This document shows positions 1 through 4,972 of a DNA stretch of 7,793 nucleotides, piece by piece. Below the pieces are notes generated by a model. The model was given only the letters and a program-made list of their open reading frames with translations. It was not told where the DNA came from and did no database searches. The stretch lies in the NCBI GenBank assembly GCA_035559315.1, contig DATMBJ010000221.1, positions 1 through 7,793 on the forward strand, in the 5' to 3' direction. Each line of letters begins with the position of its first letter. Positions within the stretch are counted from its first letter, which is position 1. Both the position numbers and the translations under genes were made by a program. Origin of the DNA: DATLZM01 sp035559315. GTDB taxonomy: Bacteria > Actinomycetota > UBA4738 > HRBIN12.

Positions 1-765
1 CCTCCGGGCCAGCTCGAGGTTGGTGACCTCCTCCCCGCCGCCGACGTTGTAGACCACCCCGGGCTCGCCGCGCTCGAGCACGAGGAGGACCGCCCGGACC
101 CAGTCCCGGACGTGGAGCCACTCGCGCCGCTGCTCCCCTCGGCCGTAGACGGGCACCGGGCGACCTTCGAGCGCCGCGATCGCGTAGGTCGGGACGGCCT
201 TCTCGATCTGACGGGGGCCGTAGGCGTTCGTGCCGCGGAGGATCGTCACCGGGGTGCCGTAGGTCGCGTGGTAGGCCTGGCAGAGGAGGTCGGCGGCGGC
301 CTTGCTCGCCGCGTAGGGGCTCCGGGGGCGGAGCGGCGCCCCCTCGTCGAAGCGACCGCCCTCGGGCGCGCCGGGCCCGTAGACCTCGTCGGTGGAGATC
401 ATGAGCATGGGTCGGGCGTGGGCGCGGCAGGCCTCGAGGACGGTCTGGGTGCCGAGGACGTTGGCCTCGAGGAAGGCCCGGGGGGCGTCGATGCTCCGGT
501 CCACGTGGGACTCGGCCGCGGCGTGGACCACGGCGTCGGCCTCGGCCACGAGCGGGCCGACGAGCCCGGCGTCGTCCACGTCGCCCCGGACGAACCGCAG
601 GCGGGGGTCGCGGGCATGGGCCTCGAGGTTCGCCAGCGAGCCCCCGCGGGAGAGGCGGTCCAGGACCGTGACCCGGCGATCCGGGCGCTCCAGGAGGAGG
701 TCCACCAGGTGGGACCCGATGAACCCGGCCCCACCGGTGACGAGCACGTGGAGGGGGTCCGCCAT
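1..765 (-). CDS. rfbB: dTDP-glucose 4,6-dehydratase, N-terminal 255 residues (cut by left edge)
   Basis: Extended short-chain dehydrogenase/reductase that converts dTDP-glucose to dTDP-4-keto-6-deoxyglucose with a bound NAD cofactor in the cytoplasm, the step after RmlA. Reading from ATG at 765 the frame stays open to base 1. Visible motifs: the NAD-binding loop TGGAGFIGSH (residues 10-19), HAAAESHVDRSI (81-92), STDEVYG (124-130) carrying the Thr-Asp-Glu set that marks the dehydratases, the catalytic YAASK pair Tyr151/Lys155, and TNAYGPRQ (179-186), a variant of the usual SNNYGPYQ. The family is about 330 residues long, so roughly the last 75 are outside the window. The start is set by the N-terminal NAD motif; no Shine-Dalgarno precedes it, but a TAGACT box lies 9 bases upstream. 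Dehydratase/epimerase family membership is certain. The dTDP-glucose substrate is inferred from the Asp-Glu pair and from rmlA nearby; another NDP-sugar dehydratase is possible. Confidence 0.88.
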   Translation of the reverse strand, partial: MADPLHVLVTGGAGFIGSHLVDLLLERPDRRVTVLDRLSRGGSLANLEAHARDPRLRFVRGDVDDAGLVGPLVAEADAVVHAAAESHVDRSIDAPRAFLEANVLGTQTVLEACRAHARPMLMISTDEVYGPGAPEGGRFDEGAPLRPRSPYAASKAAADLLCQAYHATYGTPVTILRGTNAYGPRQIEKAVPTYAIAALEGRPVPVYGRGEQRREWLHVRDWVRAVLLVLERGEPGVVYNVGGGEEVTNLELARR

Positions 766-774
766 CGGCGGAGG

Positions 775-780
775 AGTCTA
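775..780 (-). promoter_or_regulatory. -10 box (TAGACT) for the dehydratase gene
   Basis: TAGACT on the minus strand fits TANNNT, the actinobacterial -10 consensus. It ends 9 bases before the ATG at 765. Transcription would therefore begin at or within a few bases of the start codon, giving a leaderless or nearly leaderless mRNA. There is no recognisable -35 hexamer about 17 bases upstream and no Shine-Dalgarno (the bases before ATG are pyrimidine-rich CTCCTCC). Support comes mainly from the same spacing pattern at other genes here. Confidence 0.5.
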
Positions 781-842
781 GCCCCACCGCGGGAGACGGG
801 CTCCGCCCAGGAGATCCGCGGGTCGATGGCCGCGGGACCGTG

Positions 843-848
843 TAGGGT
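843..848 (+). promoter_or_regulatory. possible -10 box (TAGGGT) for the 107-residue gene
   Basis: TAGGGT fits TANNNT and lies 38 bases before the ATG at 887, which would leave a leader of about 30 bases carrying the Shine-Dalgarno sequence. No convincing -35 hexamer is seen. It faces away from the TAGACT box of the dehydratase gene, so the 121-bp gap would hold two back-to-back promoters. Single short-motif evidence only. Confidence 0.35.
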
Positions 849-870
849 TGAGGCCTTGCCCGCGGGGCAG

Positions 871-880
871 AGGAGAGGAG
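871..880 (+). promoter_or_regulatory. strong Shine-Dalgarno sequence AGGAGAGGAG
   Basis: A purine-rich double AGGAG-type site ends 6 bases before the ATG at 887 and decides that start over the upstream in-frame TTG at 848 and the internal ATG at 896. It is the only clear Shine-Dalgarno found in front of any gene in this window. Confidence 0.7.
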
Positions 881-886
881 CGCGAC

Positions 887-1210
887 ATGCAAGCCATGGC
901 GGTCCCGATCCACCCCGGCAAGCTCGAGGCGTGGCGTTCCTGGTGCGCCGAGCTCGTCGGTCCGCGCAAGGCGGAGTTCGACGACATGAACCAGCGGTTC
1001 GGGCTCACCACGCACGCCGCGTGGCACCAGGCCAACCCGGACGGGAGCGACGTGGCCGTGGTCGTGATCGATGGGCCCGGGAGCCCGAGCTTCCTGGGGG
1101 ACCTCGCAGGGTCGCACCACCCGTTCGACGCGTGGTTCCGTTCGGGCATCGAGGACGTCCACCCCGTGGATTTCTCCGCGCCCGCGCCTGCTCCGGTCCG
1201 CGTGCTGTAG
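887..1210 (+). CDS. 107-residue protein of unknown function, ferredoxin-like (dimeric alpha/beta barrel) pattern
   Basis: I do not recognise a named function. The sequence suggests a beta-alpha-beta-beta-alpha-beta order: strand MAVPIHPGK (residues 4-12), a long helix (13-38) with WRSWCAEL, two strands around THAAWHQ (42-48) and DVAVVVID (55-62), a helix (66-90) with SHHPFDAWF (76-84), and a last strand near HPVDF (92-96). That is the pattern of small dimeric alpha/beta barrel proteins, a superfamily that includes monooxygenase-like and stress-response members; this is a fold guess, not a function. Trp16, Trp19, Trp46, Trp83 and the His pairs 43/47 and 77/78 look like core or pocket positions. 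No signal peptide or membrane segment is seen; the tail from 98 is Pro/Ala-rich and probably disordered. It is transcribed alone, divergent from the dehydratase gene and convergent with the glycosyltransferase. Codon use matches its neighbours and the Shine-Dalgarno is strong, so the gene is probably real. Confidence 0.8.
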   Translation: MQAMAVPIHPGKLEAWRSWCAELVGPRKAEFDDMNQRFGLTTHAAWHQANPDGSDVAVVVIDGPGSPSFLGDLAGSHHPFDAWFRSGIEDVHPVDFSAPAPAPVRVL

Positions 1211-1240
1211 GCGGCCTCGACCCGCGGACGGCGGAGCCCA

Positions 1241-1257
1241 GCCCCGTCGACCGGGGC
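1241..1257. terminator. GC hairpin between convergent genes, possible bidirectional terminator
   Basis: A perfect 6-bp stem, GCCCCG pairing with CGGGGC around a 5-base loop, lies in the 51-bp gap between the stop of the 107-residue gene (1210) and the stop of the glycosyltransferase gene (1262). Its position between two converging stop codons suggests it ends both transcripts. No T-run follows on either strand, so it is not a canonical intrinsic terminator. In DNA this rich in G+C such a stem can also arise by chance. Confidence 0.35.
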
Positions 1258-1261
1258 GTCG

Positions 1262-2419
1262 TCAGCCCCGGGCGGCGGCCGCGCGGAGCACGGACGCCGT
1301 GGCCTCCGCCGTCCGCCGCCAGGTGAACCGGCGGCACCGCTCGAACCCCGCCTCGCGCAGCCGCGCTCGGAGCTCCCCGTCCTCGAGGAGCCGGCGGATC
1401 CCCTCCGCGATCGCCCCCTCGTCGAGGGGGTCGACGAGGAGCGCCGCGTCCCCCGCCACCTCGGGGAGCGAGGACGCCCGGGAGGCGAGCACCGGCACGC
1501 CGGCGGCGAAGGCCTCGAGCACGGGGAGCCCGAACCCCTCGGCGAGCGAGGGGTAGACGAGGAGCTCCGCGCCCCACAGGAGCGCGAGCCGGTCCCCGTC
1601 GGGCAGGTACCCGGTCCGGACCACCCGCGCCCGGACCGAGGCCGGGAGCCGGGCCACCTCGTCCTCGAGCTCGGCCGCGGCCCGCGGGTACCAGCGGACC
1701 GGCCCGCCGGCCAGGACGAGCCAGGCGTCGGTCCCGACCGAGGCGAACGCGCGCACCAGGCGGGCCAGGTTCTTCCGGGGCTCGATCCCCCCGACGAACA
1801 GCGCGTACGGGCCCCCGATCCCGAACCGCCCCCGGACCCGGCGGACCCGCTCGGGGGCGTCGGGCGGGGGCGCGAAGGCCCCGGCCCGGATCCCGTGGGG
1901 CACGACGTGGACCCGCTCGGGCCCGATCCCGTGGAGCTCGGCGAGGTCGTCCCGGGTGGCCGCCGAGGGGACCACCACCGCCGCGCAGCGCGCGAGCGCC
2001 TCGGCGAACCGCCGCCGCCACCGCCCGTCGATGTGGGGGGCGGTCTCCGGGTAGCGCTCGAACGCGAGATCGTGCACGACGAGGACCGACCGCTCGAGCA
2101 TCCCGGTGGCCGGGGGGAGGAAGTTCGTCGCGAGGAGCGCGTCGAACGGGCCCGCGAGCCACTCGACGCGGGGGACGCCCAGGCGCCAGGCCACCGGCTG
2201 GAACACCCGGGCCGGGAAGCGGCTCCCTCGCTCCTCGAGGTTCGGGGCCCGGTCGAAGAACCGCCGGGGCCGGAGGAGCCCCCGGGCGTGGAGGTACCAG
2301 GCCACGTAGGTCGCCCCGGGGTCGGCCCGGGGCAGCTCATCGAGGAGCTCCCGCGCGTAGCGGCCGACCCCGGTCCTGCGGGGGTCGAGGGCCGGGCGGG
2401 CGTCGATCAGGAACCGCAC
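1262..2419 (-). CDS. family 4 glycosyltransferase (GT-B fold), 385 residues
   Basis: Retaining glycosyltransferase of CAZy family GT4, cytoplasmic, moving a sugar from a nucleotide donor to a growing glycan or lipid-linked acceptor. Visible landmarks: N-terminal glycine-rich loop RTGVGRYARELL (residues 15-26), VVHDLAF (114-120), VPSAATRDDL (150-159), VPHGI (173-177), FVGGIEPRKNL (208-218) with Arg215/Lys216 that normally contact the donor phosphates, and EGFGLPVLE (294-302), the E-x7-E motif with Glu294 and Glu302, followed by SLPEVAGDAALLVDP (317-331). Length is normal for the family. The start is GTG at 2419, one base after the RmlA stop codon, with no Shine-Dalgarno, so translation probably depends on ribosomes finishing rmlA. 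The arrangement recalls mannosyltransferase-like GT4 enzymes of polysaccharide clusters, but the donor and acceptor cannot be read from sequence. It is the last gene of the LCP-rmlA-GT4 operon. Confidence 0.93.
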   Translation of the reverse strand: MRFLIDARPALDPRRTGVGRYARELLDELPRADPGATYVAWYLHARGLLRPRRFFDRAPNLEERGSRFPARVFQPVAWRLGVPRVEWLAGPFDALLATNFLPPATGMLERSVLVVHDLAFERYPETAPHIDGRWRRRFAEALARCAAVVVPSAATRDDLAELHGIGPERVHVVPHGIRAGAFAPPPDAPERVRRVRGRFGIGGPYALFVGGIEPRKNLARLVRAFASVGTDAWLVLAGGPVRWYPRAAAELEDEVARLPASVRARVVRTGYLPDGDRLALLWGAELLVYPSLAEGFGLPVLEAFAAGVPVLASRASSLPEVAGDAALLVDPLDEGAIAEGIRRLLEDGELRARLREAGFERCRRFTWRRTAEATASVLRAAAARG

Positions 2420-2420
2420 G

Positions 2421-3479
2421 TCAGTCCAGCTCGAGCCGGCTCTGGTCGCCCACCACGATCCGGTGGGCGCCGGGCGGCGCGCTCCCCCGGACCTCCACGT
2501 CCCGCCCGAGGATCGAGCCCTCCAGGGCCCGCACGCCCAGCACCCGGCAGCCCTCCATCACGATCGAGTCCGCCACCCGGCTCCCCACGATCGTGCACCC
2601 GGCCGCGATCGAGGCGTTCGGACCCACCACCGAGCCCTCGATCACCGACCCCTCCCCCACCACCGCCGGGCCCACGAGCTCCGAGCGGACGACCTTCGCC
2701 CCCCGCTCCACGACCACGTCCCCCTCGAGCCGGGAGGCCGCGTCGACCTCGCCCTCCACCCGACGGCCCTGCACCGCGAGCAGCATCCGGTTCGCCTCCA
2801 GGAGGTCCTCGGGCCGGCCGGTGTCCTTCCACCAGCCCTCGACCATCTCGGCCCGCACGGTCCGCCCGGTGTCGATCAGGTGCTGGATCGCGTCGGTGAT
2901 CTCGAGCTCGCCGCGCCACGACGGCCGGATGGCCTCCGCCGCCTCGAGGATCGTCCCGTCGAACAGGTACACCCCGACCAGCGCGAGGTCCGAGAGGTGC
3001 TCCCGGGGCTTCTCGACCAGGCGGACCACCCGGTCCCCGTCGAGGACCGCCACCCCGAACCGCTCGGGCTCGGGGACGCGGGCCAGGAAGATCTGGGCGT
3101 TGGGGCGGTGCCGCTCGAAGTTCTCGACGAACCGCCGGATCCCCTCGAGCAGGACGTTGTCGCCGAGGTACATCACGAACGGCTCGCCGCGGAGGAAGTC
3201 GCGGGCCACGAGCACGGCGTGGGCCAGCCCGAGCGGCGCCTCCTGGCGGAGGTAGGTCACCCGGAGCCCCCAGGCCGAGCCGTCCCCCACCGCCCGCCGG
3301 ACCTCGGCCTCGGTGTGCCCGACCACGATCCCGACCTCGGTGATCCCCGCCTCGGCCACGTCCTCCAGCGCGTGGAAGAGGATCGGCTTGTTCGCCACCG
3401 GGATCAGCTGCTTCGCGTTCGTGTGGGTGATGGGCCGCAGCCGCGACCCCGCCCCGCCGGAGAGGACGAGCGCCCGCAT
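2421..3479 (-). CDS. rmlA: glucose-1-phosphate thymidylyltransferase, long form (RmlA/StrD type), 352 residues
   Basis: Cytoplasmic nucleotidyltransferase that makes dTDP-glucose from dTTP and glucose 1-phosphate, the entry step to dTDP-deoxysugars. The N-terminal catalytic domain (about residues 1-235) shows the nucleotide loop LSGGAGSRLRPIT (6-18), KQLIPVANKPI (23-33), the metal-binding Asp in YLGDN (104-108), VEKP (155-158) and GWWKDTGRPEDLLEANR (215-231), all characteristic of the family. A C-terminal extension (about 240-330) has regularly spaced Val/Ile and Gly positions like a left-handed beta-helix, which separates this long form from the roughly 290-residue RmlA of enteric rhamnose clusters. 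The ATG at 3479 overlaps the LCP stop codon by one base (TGATG) and has no Shine-Dalgarno, pointing to coupled translation. A different sugar-1-phosphate is possible, since long forms also serve antibiotic sugar pathways such as StrD; the dehydratase gene at 1-765 favours dTDP-glucose. Confidence 0.92.
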   Translation of the reverse strand: MRALVLSGGAGSRLRPITHTNAKQLIPVANKPILFHALEDVAEAGITEVGIVVGHTEAEVRRAVGDGSAWGLRVTYLRQEAPLGLAHAVLVARDFLRGEPFVMYLGDNVLLEGIRRFVENFERHRPNAQIFLARVPEPERFGVAVLDGDRVVRLVEKPREHLSDLALVGVYLFDGTILEAAEAIRPSWRGELEITDAIQHLIDTGRTVRAEMVEGWWKDTGRPEDLLEANRMLLAVQGRRVEGEVDAASRLEGDVVVERGAKVVRSELVGPAVVGEGSVIEGSVVGPNASIAAGCTIVGSRVADSIVMEGCRVLGVRALEGSILGRDVEVRGSAPPGAHRIVVGDQSRLELD

Positions 3480-4885
3480 CAGGCGCACCCGGAGGGGGGC
3501 GGGGCCCCCGCCCCCCCGCCGCCCGGCGGGGCGAGTTCGTACCCCGCGCCCAGCACGACCGCCACGTCGATCCCGCGGAGCGTCTCCCGGGGCGCGGGGA
3601 ACGACTCGAGCCCGGCGAGGAACCGGGAGACCACCTCGGCCTCGTCCTGCCGCCCCCGGGCGAACAGGATCGCGGAGCCCGGGACCTCGAGGCCGAGCTC
3701 CGCGGCCGGGGCCAGGCCGGGGGAGGTGTCGTAGCCGCCCTGCGCGAGCCGCGCGAGCACCCGGCGGGCGGCGGGGCCGGCGCCCCCGTCGAACACCCCG
3801 ACCCGGATGTTCGCGGGCGAGGGGGGCGTGAGCGGGAGCTCGCGCCCCAGCTGGCCGAGGGGCTCGCCCTCCCGGAGCCGCCGGAACAGCTCGCGGGCCT
3901 CGGGCGCCATCCGGACGATGCTCGTGTAGACGCCGTCCACGAAGATCCCGGCGGGCTCCCCGGGCACCGCCCGGAAGTCGGCGTCGCCCGCGGACGCGCC
4001 CTGCAGCTCCCGGGCCAGCGCGAGCATCTCGGGGATCTCGAGACCCGGGTCCTTCCGGATGTTCTCGGCCACCGCGGGCACGAGCTCCGGGAGCCGCACG
4101 ATCTGGGAGGGGGAGAGGAGCTTGGCCAGCACCGCCCGGAGGAACTGCTGCTGGCGGGCGATCCGGGCGAAGTCCGGGATGCAGTCCCCTGCCACGTGGC
4201 GGGCGCGCACGAACGCCAGGGCCTGGGACCCGTCGAACGTGTAGCACCCGGCCCTCGGCAGGTGGAGGCCGGCGAGGGGGTCCTCCATCGGCCGGTCCAC
4301 GCACATCCGGACCCCGCCCAGGGCCTCGACGACCCCCTCGAACCCCGCCAGGTCGACGTACAGGACGTGGTTGATCCGCAGGCCGGTGAGCTCCCGGACG
4401 GTCCGCGCCACCCGGGCCGGCCCGCCCCCGCGGACGCCGCCCTCGAACGCGCCGTTGATCTTCCCCCAACCCATCCCGGGGATCCGGACCCAGAGGTCCC
4501 GGGGGAAGTGGAGGACCACGGCCCGGCCGCGGGTGGGGTCCACGTGGACCAGGATGATCGTGTCGGCCCGCTCGCCGCCCACGGTCCCCGGCGAGCCGAA
4601 CCGCTCCTGCTCCTCCGGGGAGAGCCCGGCCCGCGAGTCGCTCCCGATCAGGAGGTAGTTGCAGGCGCGGCGCGCGCAGGGCCCCCCGATCTCCTGCCGC
4701 CCGGTCTCGGGGTCGCGGGTCTCGATGGGTCGCTCGGAGAGCCGGGCCTGGACCCAGAGGTAGGCGCCGTAGCCCCCGGCCGAGGCCACCGAGAGCAGGA
4801 GCGCCACGACGGCCGAGGCCAGCAGCAGGCCGCGCCGCAGCGACCCCCGCTCCCGCCACCCGCGCCGTCCCGCGCCCCGGTCCAC
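3479..4885 (-). CDS. LytR-CpsA-Psr (LCP) family glycopolymer ligase with LytR_C domain, 468 residues
   Basis: Membrane-anchored phosphotransferase that moves glycopolymers (teichoic acid, capsule or arabinogalactan-like) from a polyprenyl-phosphate carrier to peptidoglycan on the outer face of the membrane. Layout: short Arg-rich cytoplasmic tail (residues 1-18), one membrane helix (about 19-38), then the LCP core: LLIGSDSR (78-85), RADTIILVHVDP (106-117), HFPRDLWVRIPG (126-137), KINGAFEGG (142-150), ALAFVRARH (222-230) and DFARIARQQQFLRA (238-251). The Arg and Asp residues that bind pyrophosphate and metal in known LCP proteins (Arg106, Asp108, Arg129, Asp130, Arg227, Arg229, Arg241) are all present. 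A LytR_C domain (about 359-452, beginning NIRVGVFDGG) and a Pro/Gly-rich tail follow. GTG at 4885 is preferred because a TACGCT box ends 7 bases upstream, matching a leaderless start; in-frame codons further upstream would lie before the promoter. First gene of the LCP-rmlA-GT4 operon. Confidence 0.93.
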   Translation of the reverse strand: MDRGAGRRGWRERGSLRRGLLLASAVVALLLSVASAGGYGAYLWVQARLSERPIETRDPETGRQEIGGPCARRACNYLLIGSDSRAGLSPEEQERFGSPGTVGGERADTIILVHVDPTRGRAVVLHFPRDLWVRIPGMGWGKINGAFEGGVRGGGPARVARTVRELTGLRINHVLYVDLAGFEGVVEALGGVRMCVDRPMEDPLAGLHLPRAGCYTFDGSQALAFVRARHVAGDCIPDFARIARQQQFLRAVLAKLLSPSQIVRLPELVPAVAENIRKDPGLEIPEMLALARELQGASAGDADFRAVPGEPAGIFVDGVYTSIVRMAPEARELFRRLREGEPLGQLGRELPLTPPSPANIRVGVFDGGAGPAARRVLARLAQGGYDTSPGLAPAAELGLEVPGSAILFARGRQDEAEVVSRFLAGLESFPAPRETLRGIDVAVVLGAGYELAPPGGGGAGAPPPSGCA

Positions 4886-4892
4886 GGACCAA

Positions 4893-4898
4893 AGCGTA
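4893..4898 (-). promoter_or_regulatory. -10 box (TACGCT) for the LCP operon, leaderless start
   Basis: TACGCT on the minus strand fits TANNNT and ends exactly 7 bases before the GTG at 4885, so the transcription start should fall on or next to the first codon. No -35 consensus is visible 17 bases upstream, where the sequence is only G and C. The same hexamer recurs at 7733-7738 before the last gene of the window. Confidence 0.55.
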
Positions 4899-4920
4899 CC
4901 GGCCGTCCGGCCCCGGGGCG

Positions 4921-4948
4921 CCCGGCCCGGGGGCCCGGCCCCGGCCCC
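4921..4948 (-). other. G-quadruplex motif between the two divergent promoters
   Basis: On the minus strand there are five runs of three or four G (4948-4945, 4942-4939, 4936-4934, 4928-4926, 4923-4921) separated by 2, 2, 5 and 2 bases, which satisfies the canonical four-run G3, loop 1-7 rule. It fills the space where the -35 regions of both the LCP and the GNAT-fusion promoters would lie. In DNA of this composition the motif may be accidental, and the same stretch could also fold as ordinary GC hairpins. Confidence 0.35.
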
Positions 4949-4959
4949 GTCCGCCGGCA

Positions 4960-4965
4960 TAGGAT
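4960..4965 (+). promoter_or_regulatory. -10 box (TAGGAT) for the GNAT/acyl-CoA synthetase fusion, leaderless start
   Basis: TAGGAT fits TANNNT and ends 7 bases before the in-frame GTG at 4973, the same spacing as the LCP promoter. The in-frame ATG at 4964 overlaps this box and so could not be translated from a transcript started by it, which favours GTG 4973 as the real start. No -35 consensus is seen. Confidence 0.55.
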
Positions 4966-4972
4966 GGGCCCG

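Noticed and set aside
848..886. TTG at 848 as start of the small protein, adding 13 residues
   Set aside because: The added residues are encoded by the leader and the Shine-Dalgarno itself; ATG 887 has ideal 6-base spacing and begins the folded part.
112..1326. Plus-strand 404-codon frame opposite the dehydratase gene
   Set aside because: Antisense shadow without motifs; the minus strand carries an intact NAD-binding dehydratase in the same place.
778..2340. Minus-strand 520-codon frame and the 385-codon frame at 1005-2162 over the glycosyltransferase and small protein
   Set aside because: Ser/Pro/Gly/Arg-rich shadows; the GT4 motifs lie in the frame of 1262-2419 and the small protein on the plus strand has its own Shine-Dalgarno.
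2421..4892. Minus-strand open frame of 823 codons apparently fusing 470 residues to RmlA
   Set aside because: The region upstream of the rmlA ATG at 3479 is an out-of-frame shadow of the LCP gene (Gly/Arg/Pro-rich, no domain motifs); the real LCP frame ends in a TGATG overlap with rmlA.
4196..4972. Upstream in-frame extension of the fusion gene by 259 codons
   Set aside because: It is antisense to the LCP gene, low in complexity, and lies before the TAGGAT promoter box; family similarity begins only around residue 12 after GTG 4973.
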